From positions 1 to 64,000 of the forward strand of contig NZ_LR217692.1 of the NCBI RefSeq assembly GCF_900698845.1: DNA of 64,000 bases, in the 5' to 3' direction. How positions within the stretch are numbered: position 1 is the stretch's first letter; each line of letters begins with the position of its first letter. The stretch comes from Buchnera aphidicola (Cinara cf. splendens/pseudotsugae 3390) (GTDB taxonomy: Bacteria > Pseudomonadota > Gammaproteobacteria > Enterobacterales > Enterobacteriaceae). Below the pieces are notes generated by a model. That model ran no database searches, was not told the origin of the DNA, and was given only the letters and a program-made list of their open reading frames with translations. The position numbers were made by a program, and so were the translations under genes. Positions 25,289 to 35,944 of the stretch are shown piece after piece.

Positions 25289-28200
25289 TTAATCATTGTT
25301 TAAGTCAATATTAATTCCTAAGGAACGTATTTCTTTTATGAGAACATTGAATGATTCCGGCATTCCTGGTTCCATTTTATATTTTCCGCTAACTATATTT
25401 TTATACATTTTAGTTCTTCCAGATACATCATCAGATTTTACTGTTAACATTTCCTGTAATGTATGTGATGCACCATATGCTTCTAAAGCCCATACTTCCA
25501 TTTCTCCAAATCTTTGTCCACCAAATTGTGCTTTTCCACCTAAAGGTTGTTGTGTAATTAAGCTATATGAACCGGTTGATCTTGCATGCATTTTATCATC
25601 TACTAAATGATTTAGTTTTAACATATACATGTACCCTACAGTTACTTTTCGCTCAAATTTTTCTCCTGTACGTCCATCAAATAAAGTAATTTGTCCTGAG
25701 GTAGAAAAATTTCCCATTTTTAATAATTTTTTTATTTCTTTTTCTTTTGCTCCATCAAATACTGGAGTGGCCATTGGCATGCCATTACTTAAATTTTTTG
25801 CTAATTTTAATATTTCTTTATCTGAAAAGTCATGTAAATCAATTTTTTGATATGTATTATCTCCAAGATCATATGCTTTTTGTAAAAATTGACGAATTTT
25901 TGAAATTTTTTTGTTTTTTTGGATCATATTATTTATAATATCTCCAACTCCTTTTGCAGCTAGACCTAAGTGTGTTTCAAGAATTTGACCTAAATTCATA
26001 CGTGATGGAACACCCAATGGATTTAAAACTATATCTATTGGTATACCGTCTTTATCGTAAGGCATATCTTCAACAGGATTAATTTTTGAAACAACTCCTT
26101 TATTGCCATGTCGTCCTGCCATTTTATCTCCGGGTTGTATTTTTCTTTTTACTGCTAGATAAATTTTTACAATTTTCAAAATTCCTGGTGATAATTCATC
26201 ACCTTGTTTTATTTTCTTAGTTTTTTCGTTTATTTTTTTTGCGAAATCTTGTTTTAACTTTTGATACTGATTTTTTAATGTATTTATTTCTTTGTCTATG
26301 TGATTTGTGTATTGTATTTTTTTTTTAAAATAATCATCTAATGATGTGGTATTAAAATTATTTATAGATATATTTGAATTAATTAATATGTTTTTTATTC
26401 GAGTAATAATATTTATTTCAAAAATTTTTAATTCTTCATTAAAATCTTTTTTTGCTGTTTTTAAAAGCATCTCTTCTATTTCTAGTGTTCGTGGATCTTT
26501 TTTCGTTCCATCACGAGTAAATATTTGTACATCAATAACTGTTCCGTTAACTCCATTAGGTACTCGCAATGATGAATCTTTTACATCCGAAGCTTTTTCA
26601 CCAAAAATAGCTCTTAATAATTTTTCTTCTGGTGTTAATTGAGTTTCCCCTTTTGGTGTAACTTTTCCTACTAGTACATCTCCACTTGATACATCCGCAC
26701 CTACATAAATAATTCCTGAAGAATCTAGTTTTAGTAAAGCAGTTTCGCTTACATTTGGTATATCAGCAGTTATTTCTTCAATTCCTAGTTTAGTGTCACG
26801 ACATATACAGGATAATTCTTGAATGTGAATAGATGTAAATCGATCTTCTTTTACTACTTTTTCAGAAATAAGAATAGAATCTTCAAAATTATATCCATTC
26901 CAAGGCATAAAAGCTACGCGCATATTTTGCCCAAGAGCTAATTCTCCTAAATCAGTAGATGGTCCGTCAGCAAGAACATCGCCTTTTTTTATGGTATCAT
27001 TAATATTTACGCATGGTATTTGATTAATACAGGTATTTTGATTGGATCTAATGTATTTATTTAATTTGTATATATCTATTCCTGATTGATATGAAGTAAT
27101 ATCCGCGTGATCAACATTTATAATAATTTTTGAAGCATCTACATATTGTACTAAACCACTTCTTTTGGCAATTATAGTAACTCCTGAATCTACAGCTACT
27201 GATCTTTCCATACCAGTACCTACTAATGGTTTTTCTGACTTCATTACAGGGACAGCTTGTCTTTGCATATTTGCACCCATAAGTGCTCGATTAGCGTCAT
27301 CATGTTCTAGAAAAGGTATTAATGATGCTCCGACAGAAACTATTTGCTGAGTAGAAACATCCATATATTGTACTTGTTTTTTATGGAATAAACCAAATTC
27401 TCCTTTATGACGACATGTTATAAAGTTTGTACAAAATTTACCTTTTTTATTGATTTTTGTGTTTGCCTGTGCAATAATGTAACTACCTTCTTCTATAGCA
27501 GATAGATACTTTATTTCACATGTGACTATTCCTTTTTTTATTATTCTATATGGTGTTTCTAGAAATCCATATTGATTAGTTCTAGCATATATAGATAAAG
27601 AGTTAATTAATCCTATATTTGGTCCTTCTGGTGTTTCTACTGGACATACTCTTCCGTAATGGGTAGGATGTACATCTCTTACTTCAAAACCAGCTCGTTC
27701 TCGTGTTAATCCTCCAACTCCTAAAGCAGAAATTCTACGTTTGTGTGTAATTTCAGCTAATGGATTATTTTGATCCATAAATTGAGATAATTGACTAGAT
27801 CCAAAAAATTCTTTAATTGCAGAAGAAATAGGTTTAGCATTAATAATATCTTGTGGCATTAACATTTCTAAATCACTTGACGACAATCTTTCTCGTACTG
27901 CTCTTTCAACTCGAATTAGTCCTATTCTAAATTGATTTTCTACCATTTCTCCAACAGATCGAACACGACGATTTCCTAAATGATCAATATCATCAATTTC
28001 TCCTTTTCCATTACGTATTTTTATTAGTTTTTTCACTACATCTACTATATCTTTTTCGTCTAAGGTTCCTGATCCATATGATGTACTGCGACAAAGTGAT
28101 TTATTAAATTTCATTCTACCTACCGGTGATAGATCATATTTTTCTTTAGAAAAAAATAAATTATTAAATAAATTTTCTGTAGCTTCTTTAGTTGGTGGTT

Positions 28201-29320
28201 CTCCAGGTCTCATCATTCTATATATTTCAATTAAAGCAGTATGTCTATCCTTAGTAGCGTCAATTTGTAGTGTATCTGAAATATATGATCCATGATCACG
28301 ATCATTAGTAAATAAAACATATATTTTTTTATAATTAAATTTTTTTATTTTTTTAAAATCTTCTTTAGTTAATTTAGTATTTGCAGCAATAAAGGTTAAT
28401 CCTGTATTCGGATCTATGTAGTTTTTGCTAACTATTTTTCCATAAATATATTCTTGAGGAACATGAAGAGAAGTAATATTGTTTTTTTTAAATTCTTGGA
28501 TATGTTGATTAGTTACACGTGTACCTTTTTTAAAATATTTTTTTTTGTTTTTTATAACATCAAATGGTATTATTTGTCCTAATAATCTTTTTGGAACTAA
28601 ATCTATAGTTATTTTGTTTTTTTTTATGCGAAAAATATCGTGCTTAAAAAATTTTTCAAGAATTTTTTCAGTACTAAAATTTAAAGCATGTAATATAACT
28701 GTGATTGGAATTTTTCTCCGGCGATCTATTCTTGCAAACAAATGGTCTTTAGGATCAAATTCAAAATCTAACCAAGATCCTCTATATGGTATAATTCTTG
28801 CATTATATAATACTTTTCCTGATGAATGCGATTTTCCTTTATCACTATCAAAAAAAACACCAGGACTTCTATGTAATTGAGAGACTACTACTCTTTCTGT
28901 TCCATTAACAATAAATGTTCCGTTTTTTGTCATTAACGGCAATTCACCCATATATACTTCTTGTTCTTTAATATATTTAACTATGGTATTTTTTGAATCT
29001 TTTTCATAAACAATCAATCTTAGTTTTACTCTTAATGGAACTGAGTATGTTGTACCTCTAACTTGCGATTCTTGCATGTCAAATATTTTTTTTCCTAGTT
29101 TATAAGATACATATTGTAATTCAGCGCATCCATTGTAACTTCGAATTGGAAAAATAGATTGAAAAGCAGATTCTAGTCCTTGATTTTCTTTTGATTTAGA
29201 TTGAATAAATTTCTTAAATGAATTAATTTGAATAGATAAAAGATATGGAATTTCTAAAATTTTTTGTTGTTTACCAAAATTTTTTCGTATACGCTGTTTT
29301 TCAGTGTGAGAGTAAACCAT
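25289..29320 (-). CDS. rpoB: RNA polymerase beta subunit
   Basis: Catalytic subunit of RNA polymerase. 1343 residues (1342 in E. coli). The rifampicin-pocket region [37 protein letters not shown] segment is present near residue 505; here it reads [26 protein letters not shown]. The C-terminal [24 protein letters not shown] and DVSGRTKMY motifs are intact. It follows rplL, with a hairpin in the gap (29485-29508). Position 530-equivalent ALGPGG reads ALGVGG, one residue different from the E. coli loop. No truncation. Confidence 0.99.
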   Translation of the reverse strand: MVYSHTEKQRIRKNFGKQQKILEIPYLLSIQINSFKKFIQSKSKENQGLESAFQSIFPIRSYNGCAELQYVSYKLGKKIFDMQESQVRGTTYSVPLRVKLRLIVYEKDSKNTIVKYIKEQEVYMGELPLMTKNGTFIVNGTERVVVSQLHRSPGVFFDSDKGKSHSSGKVLYNARIIPYRGSWLDFEFDPKDHLFARIDRRRKIPITVILHALNFSTEKILEKFFKHDIFRIKKNKITIDLVPKRLLGQIIPFDVIKNKKKYFKKGTRVTNQHIQEFKKNNITSLHVPQEYIYGKIVSKNYIDPNTGLTFIAANTKLTKEDFKKIKKFNYKKIYVLFTNDRDHGSYISDTLQIDATKDRHTALIEIYRMMRPGEPPTKEATENLFNNLFFSKEKYDLSPVGRMKFNKSLCRSTSYGSGTLDEKDIVDVVKKLIKIRNGKGEIDDIDHLGNRRVRSVGEMVENQFRIGLIRVERAVRERLSSSDLEMLMPQDIINAKPISSAIKEFFGSSQLSQFMDQNNPLAEITHKRRISALGVGGLTRERAGFEVRDVHPTHYGRVCPVETPEGPNIGLINSLSIYARTNQYGFLETPYRIIKKGIVTCEIKYLSAIEEGSYIIAQANTKINKKGKFCTNFITCRHKGEFGLFHKKQVQYMDVSTQQIVSVGASLIPFLEHDDANRALMGANMQRQAVPVMKSEKPLVGTGMERSVAVDSGVTIIAKRSGLVQYVDASKIIINVDHADITSYQSGIDIYKLNKYIRSNQNTCINQIPCVNINDTIKKGDVLADGPSTDLGELALGQNMRVAFMPWNGYNFEDSILISEKVVKEDRFTSIHIQELSCICRDTKLGIEEITADIPNVSETALLKLDSSGIIYVGADVSSGDVLVGKVTPKGETQLTPEEKLLRAIFGEKASDVKDSSLRVPNGVNGTVIDVQIFTRDGTKKDPRTLEIEEMLLKTAKKDFNEELKIFEINIITRIKNILINSNISINNFNTTSLDDYFKKKIQYTNHIDKEINTLKNQYQKLKQDFAKKINEKTKKIKQGDELSPGILKIVKIYLAVKRKIQPGDKMAGRHGNKGVVSKINPVEDMPYDKDGIPIDIVLNPLGVPSRMNLGQILETHLGLAAKGVGDIINNMIQKNKKISKIRQFLQKAYDLGDNTYQKIDLHDFSDKEILKLAKNLSNGMPMATPVFDGAKEKEIKKLLKMGNFSTSGQITLFDGRTGEKFERKVTVGYMYMLKLNHLVDDKMHARSTGSYSLITQQPLGGKAQFGGQRFGEMEVWALEAYGASHTLQEMLTVKSDDVSGRTKMYKNIVSGKYKMEPGMPESFNVLIKEIRSLGINIDLNND

Positions 29321-29484
29321 TATCTTCCCAATGTATATGTTATTATAAAAATAAAAAATCTTTGTTATATTTAATGTATTTAAAATATAAATATTAATGA
29401 AAATTAAAAATTGATTTTAATTTTTATGATATTTTATACAAATAAATAATACTATGAATAGATTATATTTGTGTGAGGTAACGA

Positions 29485-29508
29485 ACTGGTGACTTAATAA
29501 TCACCAGT
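29485..29508 (-). promoter_or_regulatory. Hairpin in the rplL-rpoB spacer (attenuator / processing site position)
   Basis: ACTGGTGA (29485-29492) pairs perfectly with TCACCAGT (29501-29508) over an 8-base loop. It sits in the 236-base gap between rplL and rpoB. In E. coli the same gap has the partial terminator and RNase III site that set the lower expression of rpoBC against the ribosomal proteins. A further ACTGGT at 29510-29515 is an alternative partner for the same arm. There is no U run, so an RNA-processing or pausing role is as likely as termination. Confidence 0.5.
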
Positions 29509-29556
29509 CACTGGTATATTGTGTTTATTTTAATAAATTTAAACATTAATTTTGTT

Positions 29557-29925
29557 TTAATTGATTTCTGCTGTAGCGCCAGATTCTATTAACATTTTAC
29601 ATATATTTTCTGCACTTTCTTTAGTTATATTTTCTTTGATAATTGTAGGAGCAGATTCTACTAAATCTTTAGATTCTTTTAATCCTAATCCTGTAGTACT
29701 ACGTATTATTTTTATAATCGAAACTTTATTAGAGCCTATTGTTTGTAACTTAACATTAAAAGAAACTTTTTCTTCTTTAGTTGACTCAATAGGATTGTCG
29801 GCAGTATTTAAAGGAATATTAGATGATATGTTGAATTTTTTTTCTATCATGGAAATTAATTCCATAATTTCTTTTACTGGCATTTCAGAAATTTTATGTA
29901 AAATTTCTTCTTTATTAATTGACAT
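29557..29925 (-). CDS. rplL: Ribosomal protein bL12 (L7/L12)
   Basis: Stalk protein of the 50S subunit that recruits translation GTPases. The start at 29925 (MSINKEEIL) matches the family and has an AGGAA ribosome site; an in-frame codon 24 bases upstream is rejected. 122 residues (121 in E. coli). The C-terminal domain is conserved (NKVSIIKIIRSTTGLGLKESKDLVESAP). The hinge, alanine-rich in E. coli, has become Asn/Pro/Ser/Thr-rich (SSNIPLNTADNPIEST). Confidence 0.97.
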   Translation of the reverse strand: MSINKEEILHKISEMPVKEIMELISMIEKKFNISSNIPLNTADNPIESTKEEKVSFNVKLQTIGSNKVSIIKIIRSTTGLGLKESKDLVESAPTIIKENITKESAENICKMLIESGATAEIN

Positions 29926-29974
29926 TAGTGTTATTCCTAAAATAGTCAAAAATATGTGAAAAAAGTGTTGACTC

Positions 29975-30466
29975 TTATTTTGATTTACGTGTAATTTGGT
30001 GAAGTAATCGCAGAAATTTTCCTAATGATATCTCTTTTAATAATAATACAAATTTTGTAATAGCTTCTGCGTGTGTTGGCAGTAAAGCTAAATCATTTAT
30101 TTCTTTTAAATTAAGTATTTTATTTTCATAAATTGCATTTTTTATTTTAAAATGAGGATTTTTTTTATTAAATTTTATGAATAATCGACTAGCACTACCT
30201 GGATGTTGTAAAGAAAAAGCTATTAAAGTTGGTCCGTTTAATGTATTTCTAAGTTTAGAAAAATTTGTTTTTATTAAAGATTTTTGTAGAAGCGTATTTT
30301 TTACTACATATATTTTTACATTTAACAATATAGATTTTTTTCGTAATTTGTTAATCTTATTTACTTCTATTTTAGATGGATTAGCTGTAATTATAGATAA
30401 TGATTTTTTTGCAATATTATTGATTTTTTTGATTATTTCTCTTTTTTTATTTCTATGTAACGCCAT
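29975..30466 (-). CDS. rplJ: Ribosomal protein uL10
   Basis: Base of the ribosomal stalk; its C-terminal helix binds L7/L12 dimers. 163 residues (165 in E. coli), beginning MALHRNKKREIIKKINNIA. It has the conserved VVKNTLLQKS (E. coli VVRNTLLRRA) and GPTLIAFS segments. An AGGAT ribosome site precedes the ATG. It is in the order rplK-rplA-rplJ-rplL. The rplJ leader (30467-30637) that carries L10 autoregulation in E. coli is A/T-rich, and no comparable structure could be seen. Confidence 0.96.
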   Translation of the reverse strand: MALHRNKKREIIKKINNIAKKSLSIITANPSKIEVNKINKLRKKSILLNVKIYVVKNTLLQKSLIKTNFSKLRNTLNGPTLIAFSLQHPGSASRLFIKFNKKNPHFKIKNAIYENKILNLKEINDLALLPTHAEAITKFVLLLKEISLGKFLRLLHQITRKSK

Positions 30467-30637
30467 TTGTTTATCCTATTTTATTATAATGTTTATAAAT
30501 AATTATAAATAATTTATGTTATAAATGTAAGAATAGGAATATTTTATTTTTTATGATTATAGTTATACATTATAGTTAATCTTGAATGAGTTATTTTATA
30601 TAACAATATTAGTAATTATTACATACAATCTTAGGTT

Positions 30638-31327
30638 TTATAGAGTTAAATAATTAATAGAAATACTTGGGCTCATAGTAGTAGATATACTGATTTTTTT
30701 GTATAAAACTCCTTTTAATTGATTAGGTTTAGATTGTTTAATATTATTGTATAATGTTAAAAAGTTTTCACACAAATGAATTTCAGAGAAATTTATTTTT
30801 CCGAAGTTGCTATGTATAACACCGCTTTTATCGTTTCGGTAATTTACCTTTCCCTTCCGCGCTTCTTGTATTGATTGTTTGATGTTATCTGTCACTGTTC
30901 CAAATTTTGGATTAGGCATAATACCTTTAGGTCCTAATATAGGTCCTAACTTTCCTACTATTTCCATAGTTTCTGGTGATGCAATTATTAAATCAAATAT
31001 AATTTTTTGTTTTTGTATAATACTTGCTAGATCTTCCATACCTACAAAATCAGCACCAGATTCTTTTGCTATTTCTATGTTTTTTCCTGTAGTAAATACG
31101 CCTATTTTTATTTTTTTTCCAGTTCCGTGAGGGAGTAATATAGATCCACGAATATTTTGTTCAGATTTTTTAGGATTAATATTTAAATGAAATGCAGCAT
31201 CAACACTTTCTATAAAATTAGCAGATTTCATTTTTTTTAATATTTTTATTGCGGACTGAATAGTATAAGTATTTTTTTGATTTCTTAGTTTTTGATTGAA
31301 TTTTTTTTTTTTTGATATTTTTGTCAT
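30638..31327 (-). CDS. rplA: Ribosomal protein uL1
   Basis: Two-domain L1-stalk protein of the 50S subunit. 229 residues (234 in E. coli). Conserved parts are VDAAFHLNINPKKSEQNIRG, the GTGK motif (LLPHGTGKKIKIGVF) and GKLGPILGPKGIMPNPKFGTVT. It is two bases after rplK, so the pair is probably coupled. An A13 tract (plus-strand T run 31301-31313) in the N-terminal lysine stretch (SKKKKF) is in frame but is a slippage risk. Confidence 0.97.
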   Translation of the reverse strand: MTKISKKKKFNQKLRNQKNTYTIQSAIKILKKMKSANFIESVDAAFHLNINPKKSEQNIRGSILLPHGTGKKIKIGVFTTGKNIEIAKESGADFVGMEDLASIIQKQKIIFDLIIASPETMEIVGKLGPILGPKGIMPNPKFGTVTDNIKQSIQEARKGKVNYRNDKSGVIHSNFGKINFSEIHLCENFLTLYNNIKQSKPNQLKGVLYKKISISTTMSPSISINYLTL

Positions 31328-31329
31328 AA

Positions 31330-31761
31330 TTATTCCTGTATTACTGTAATTCCCATTGATATAGCGGTTCCTTCAATAGTTTTTGCTATTTTATCAATAT
31401 TTGACCCAGTCATATCTATCATTTTTTGTTTTGCAATTTCATATATTTGTTTTTTTGTAATTTTTCCTACAAATTCATGTTTAGGTGTTTTTGATCCATG
31501 TTTAATAGATAAACATTTTTTTAGTAAAACAGAAGTAGGTGGTGTTTTAATAATAAAAGTAAATGTTTTATCAGAATATACAGTAACAACTACAGGAGTA
31601 AGAATTCCCTTCTCTAGTTTAGAAGTTTGTAAATTAAAATTTTTACAAAACTCCATTATATTAACGCCTTTTTGTCCTAATGCAGGACCTACTGGAGGAC
31701 TAGGATTTGCCATTCCGGATAATACTTGTAATTTTATATAAGATGTAATTTTTTTGTTCAT
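31330..31761 (-). CDS. rplK: Ribosomal protein uL11
   Basis: Part of the GTPase-associated centre of the 50S subunit. 143 residues (142 in E. coli). Conserved N-terminal motif [22 protein letters not shown] and C-terminal signature [28 protein letters not shown]. It is first of the rplKA pair, downstream of nusG by 69 bases. Intact. Confidence 0.98.
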   Translation of the reverse strand: MNKKITSYIKLQVLSGMANPSPPVGPALGQKGVNIMEFCKNFNLQTSKLEKGILTPVVVTVYSDKTFTFIIKTPPTSVLLKKCLSIKHGSKTPKHEFVGKITKKQIYEIAKQKMIDMTGSNIDKIAKTIEGTAISMGITVIQE

Positions 31762-31830
31762 TATTATATTCTTTATTAGACATGTGTATAATGTTTGTTA
31801 ACTAGTTTCATAATCTTGTTTTATTTTTGT

Positions 31831-32373
31831 TTAATATTTTTCAACTTGTCTAAAATCTAATTCTACAGGAGTAGAACGTCCAAATATTGATACAGATACC
31901 GTTAATCTATTTTTTTCGTAATCTACAGTTTCAACAGTTCCGTTGAAATCTGAAAAAGGTCCATCATTAACACGAATATTTTCTCCTGGTTCAAATATTT
32001 TTTTTGGCCTAGGTTTATTACCGATTTTTTTTAATTTTTTAAAAATAATTTGGATTTCATGATTACTCATTGGAGTCGGTCTTTCAGATGTACTACCTAC
32101 AAAACCTAGTACTTTCGGTAAACTTTTAATTAAATGCCAACTGTAATTATTCATAATCATTTCAATTAAAATATATCCTGGAAAAAATTTATAATCACTT
32201 TTCTTTCTTTTTCCTTTTCTTATTTCGATAACTTCTTCGGAAGGAACGATTATTTTTCCGAATATATTTTTCATTTTTTTTATTTTTTCATTACTCAGTA
32301 TTGACTGTGCTACTCTATTTTCAAATCCTGAAAAAGCTTGTAAAACATACCATTTTTTTTTATCTACACACAA
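31831..32373 (-). CDS. nusG: Transcription antitermination/elongation factor NusG
   Basis: Elongation factor that binds RNA polymerase and couples it to Rho or the ribosome. 180 residues (181 in E. coli). The NGN domain opens [20 protein letters not shown]. The C-terminal KOW domain has [20 protein letters not shown]. It is 12 bases after secE, the conserved secE-nusG pair. Confidence 0.97.
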   Translation of the reverse strand: MCVDKKKWYVLQAFSGFENRVAQSILSNEKIKKMKNIFGKIIVPSEEVIEIRKGKRKKSDYKFFPGYILIEMIMNNYSWHLIKSLPKVLGFVGSTSERPTPMSNHEIQIIFKKLKKIGNKPRPKKIFEPGENIRVNDGPFSDFNGTVETVDYEKNRLTVSVSIFGRSTPVELDFRQVEKY

Positions 32374-32385
32374 TTTTTATAACCT

Positions 32386-32763
32386 CTATCTTAGTATCCA
32401 AGATATAGCATGAAGTATAATTCCATCTAATATCCATAAAAATATAGATGTTAACGTTATTAACAATAACACCATGCTAGTTGTTTTACATGTTTCTTTA
32501 TAAGTAGGCCATATTATTTTTGATAATTCCATGTTTACATCTTTTGCAAAAATAATTGTTTTTTTTCCAATAAATGTACTTAAAAATATACTAAATAATA
32601 GTATGTGGTATATAACAAAAAATATAATTTTTATATTTTTAGAATACTGATGAATAAAAAAAATATAATTTAATATCATGCAAATAATAATTATTGTTAT
32701 ACATAGCCACTTGATTTTTTCTGTATATTTAGTGTATATGTTATATAATTTATGAATATGCAT
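32386..32763 (-). CDS. secE: Protein translocase subunit SecE
   Basis: Essential membrane subunit of SecYEG. 125 residues (127 in E. coli), with three predicted membrane segments as in enterobacteria. The conserved C-terminal amphipathic region and helix are clear (AKDVNMELSKIIWPTYKETCKTT then a hydrophobic helix). The gene precedes nusG. In E. coli tufB lies between the upstream tRNA cluster and secE; here there is a 235-base noncoding gap instead. Confidence 0.92.
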   Translation of the reverse strand: MHIHKLYNIYTKYTEKIKWLCITIIIICMILNYIFFIHQYSKNIKIIFFVIYHILLFSIFLSTFIGKKTIIFAKDVNMELSKIIWPTYKETCKTTSMVLLLITLTSIFLWILDGIILHAISWILR

Positions 32764-32998
32764 AATTATAGCGCTCGTGTAAGTATATTTATATAAATAT
32801 ATTGTATTAAATATAATTATCTATTTTATTATTAAAAATTTTATATTTAATAAAAACTAAATTTTTTCAATATATGAGTATTGATTTATTCATCATACAG
32901 ACATATTGGATACTTAAACATAAGTAGGGCATGAAGGACGTATTTTTTGTGTTTGATTTGTGAAAAATTTTATAAAGAATGTGATAAATGTTTATTTT

Positions 32999-33072
32999 TG
33001 CTGATACCTAGATTTGAACTAGGGACCTCATCCATACCAAGGATGTGCTCTATCCAGCTAAGCTATATCAGC
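32999..33072 (-). tRNA. thrT: tRNA-Thr (GGT)
   Basis: 74-base cloverleaf. The acceptor GCTGATA pairs with TATCAGC, the anticodon loop is TTGGTAT (anticodon GGT) and the discriminator is A. The D loop is one base longer than in E. coli thrT. It is fourth of the thrU-tyrU-glyT-thrT cluster, in E. coli order. CCA is not encoded. Confidence 0.96.
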
Positions 33073-33126
33073 GTGATCTTTATTTATTGTATAGAAAATT
33101 TTTATCTATAATAGATGTTTTTATAT

Positions 33127-33198
<72 letters not shown>

Positions 33199-33201
33199 TT
33201 T

Positions 33202-33283
33202 TGGTGGGAGTAGGATTCGAACCTACGAAGTCAATGACGTCAGATTTACAGTCTGCTCCCTTTAACCGCTCGGGAACCCCACC
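33202..33283 (-). tRNA. tyrU: tRNA-Tyr (GTA)
   Basis: 82-base class II tRNA with the long variable arm expected for Tyr. The anticodon loop is CTGTAAA (anticodon GTA), the acceptor is GGTGGGG with TCCCACC and the discriminator is A. Only three bases separate it from the glyT precursor, so processing must be tight. Confidence 0.96.
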
Positions 33284-33290
33284 TTTATTA

Positions 33291-33363
<73 letters not shown>

Positions 33364-34144
33364 TTGAAAACTAGTTCATCACGTAAACTAATAATTATTA
33401 TTATAAATAAATTGATGTAACTCAATATTGATTTTAGTTTATATTAATGAAAATAACAAGTTTTATTAAAAAAATTTTTAAATTTAATTGTTTCCTAAAA
33501 AAATTTTTTTAATTATAACATATTTTTTATAAAAATATAATTATTTTAGATTATGATGATGTTTGCAAAATTAAGAAATTTTTCAGTTATTTTTATGATA
33601 ATCAAATTATATTTCAGAAGATTTATTTATTTTAAATGAAAAAAATATATATATGTTAAATAAAAAAAATTTTTTATATTAAATATGTAAATATATTTCA
33701 AGTGTTTAAATAGTTTAATAAATGTTATAATTATTAATAGGAAGGATTTGATTTTTATTTTTTTATTTTTTAATCAATACAGAGTATTTTAAAATTTAAA
33801 TAAAATATATTAGTTTTATTTTTATATATATGTTAGGAATATTTATCAATAGATATTATTAATAGAGTAAAATAACATCTATATTGTATTTGTATATAAA
33901 TATAATATTTTGTATGGCATCATACATATATTTTTTAAAATTTCATTTTAATTAATTTTTTTTAAATATAAATTGTAGTTATATTTCTTTTTCTTACATA
34001 GTTTATAACTGTTATTACAGTTATTTGAAATAAGTGCATTATGTTTAGTTTCATACACCATATTTTTAGGTATTATTATAAATAACAACAGTTCTTTATT
34101 TTTTATAATAATATTGATTTTAAATAATTATAATTAGGGTATAT
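33364..34144. other. Noncoding gap between the thrU cluster and metF
   Basis: About 780 bases of A/T-rich DNA upstream of two divergent units. The tRNA promoter should be at the left edge; on the minus strand a TTGAGT is followed by AATAAT after 17 bases (or TATAAT after 14), near 33402-33431. In the pea-aphid Buchnera other genes such as murB lie in this part (from memory), but no remnant can be recognised. No RNA gene seen. Confidence 0.45.
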
Positions 34145-35026
34145 ATGATATATATAATTAAAGACAGTAATAAGCCATATAATTATGAATCATATCATTT
34201 AAAAAATAAAATCAAAGTTTCCTTTGAGGTTTTTCCACCACAAAATAGTAAATTAGAAAAAAAATTATTAAATTCAATATGCGTATTAAATCAAATTCGT
34301 CCAGATTTTTTTTCGGTTACAAATAGTATACATGCAAAAAATCGAGACAAAACATTTTTTGTTGTACAAAAAATTCGTGCTCTAACTAAAGTGAATGTAT
34401 TTGCACATTTTACAACTATTGGTTTAAATCAATCAGAAATAAAGAATATTGCTTGTAAGTATTGGGATTGCGGCATTAAACATATTATTGCTCTTCGTGG
34501 TGATTTACCGGATCAATATTCTCGAAAAATAATATATGCTAATGATTTAATTAAATTACTGCTGTCAATACATGATTTTGAAATATTAGTAGCAGCATAT
34601 CCTGAATTACATCCTGAATCTCGTAATATACAAGAAGATTTGATTAATTTAAAAAATAAAGCAGATTTAGGTGTAAAAAAAGCTATTACACAGTTCTTTT
34701 TCAGTGTAGAAAAATTTTTAAAATTTCGTGATAATTGTACTAATATTGGTTTACCAATTACTATAATTCCAGGAATATTACCAATTTTAAATATTAATCA
34801 ATTGAAAAGATTTTCTTGTCTGAATAATGTTTATGTACCTAAATGGATTTTTAGTGCTTTTGATGAATATAAAAATGATTTAAAACAATGTATGGATTTA
34901 AGTATTAGAATTGCTGTCAATTTAATTATTAGTTTATATAAAGAAGGTATTACAAATTTTCATTTATATACATTAAATCAATCTACTTTAAGTTTTAAGA
35001 TTTGTCATCAATTAGGTTTAATCTAG
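34145..35026 (+). CDS. metF: 5,10-methylenetetrahydrofolate reductase MetF
   Basis: FAD enzyme that reduces methylene-THF to methyl-THF, the methyl donor for MetE. 293 residues (296 in E. coli). The catalytic Glu is at residue 28 in SFEVFPP. HIIALRGDLP carries the Asp that tunes the flavin, and AITQFFF and IIPGILPI are conserved. An in-frame match runs to the C-terminus (FHLYTLNQSTLSFKICHQLG). The start is weakly supported, with only GGGTATAT before it. It fits with metE at 18434. Confidence 0.95.
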   Translation: MIYIIKDSNKPYNYESYHLKNKIKVSFEVFPPQNSKLEKKLLNSICVLNQIRPDFFSVTNSIHAKNRDKTFFVVQKIRALTKVNVFAHFTTIGLNQSEIKNIACKYWDCGIKHIIALRGDLPDQYSRKIIYANDLIKLLLSIHDFEILVAAYPELHPESRNIQEDLINLKNKADLGVKKAITQFFFSVEKFLKFRDNCTNIGLPITIIPGILPILNINQLKRFSCLNNVYVPKWIFSAFDEYKNDLKQCMDLSIRIAVNLIISLYKEGITNFHLYTLNQSTLSFKICHQLGLI

Positions 35027-35129
35027 TTAATGAATAATTTTATTGTGTTAATTAATATGTAATATTTAATGTTTTGCTAAATAAATTTTATAAACTTTAA
35101 TATTAAGTATTAAATATAAGGTTTGAATA

Positions 35130-35924
35130 ATGGACGGTCCTTTAGTAGTCAAAATAGGTGGTATATTATTACATAGCAACAATGCCATTCAACGTTTATT
35201 TAAAGAATTAAATATATATAGTACATCAACTAATACCAATATAATATTAGTTAATGGCAGCAGAATGTATAGTAATTTTATTTTTTCTAAGTCTGATTTA
35301 TATGCGCGGAATAATGATTTTTGTTTATTTAAACAATTAAATACTAAAAATTTATTATATTCTATTATACCAAATATAGTTAATGTACGCTTGTTAGCTT
35401 GGTCCAAAAAATATAATATTGCAGGATATAGTATGTTTTTGCCAGATTTTTTTAGTTATTTAAGAAATTTAAGTAACGAGTATTCAGTTATTAAAAAATT
35501 TTTAAATCAAAACAAAAAAGAAGTATTAAAATATATAAAAATTATCTCCTTTTTTTTAAGTCAGTGTTTTATTCCTTTTATTTGTTCTTCTGGATTAGAT
35601 TTAGAAGGTAATTTTTTTAATATTAATTCTGATGTAGTCGCCATGATATTAACTATTATATTTAACGGTCGTTTAATTATATTAACTGATGTGCATGCTG
35701 TTTTAAATGGTAAAGGACAACGAATTCCTACTATTTTTTGTGAAGAAGTATATAGTTTATGTAATGCAGGTATAGTTACTGATGGTATGATTATTAAATT
35801 ACAATCTGCTATGATAGTATCTAAATATTTAAAAAAATCAGTTGAGATAGCTAGTTGGCATAATCCACATGATTTACTGAATTTATTTGAAGGACGATCA
35901 ATTGGGACTAGAATTATAGAATAA
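35130..35924 (+). CDS. argB: Acetylglutamate kinase homologue ArgB with eroded active site
   Basis: ArgB phosphorylates N-acetylglutamate, the second step to ornithine. 264 residues (258 in E. coli). The frame is intact and the C-terminal half is clearly ArgB: NINSDVVAM, TDGMIIKLQSAM, IASWHN and FEGRSIGTRII. The first Lys-Gly-Gly (VVKIGG) is kept. The glycine-rich loop that holds the phosphates, HGGG in the family, reads NGSR at residues 42-45, and the next 80 residues are poorly conserved. argE and argC, which flank argB in E. coli, are absent between metF and argB. The protein may be on its way out or have another role; kinase activity is doubtful. Confidence 0.85.
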   Translation: MDGPLVVKIGGILLHSNNAIQRLFKELNIYSTSTNTNIILVNGSRMYSNFIFSKSDLYARNNDFCLFKQLNTKNLLYSIIPNIVNVRLLAWSKKYNIAGYSMFLPDFFSYLRNLSNEYSVIKKFLNQNKKEVLKYIKIISFFLSQCFIPFICSSGLDLEGNFFNINSDVVAMILTIIFNGRLIILTDVHAVLNGKGQRIPTIFCEEVYSLCNAGIVTDGMIIKLQSAMIVSKYLKKSVEIASWHNPHDLLNLFEGRSIGTRIIE

Positions 35925-35944
35925 TATAATAGGTTAATAACTAT

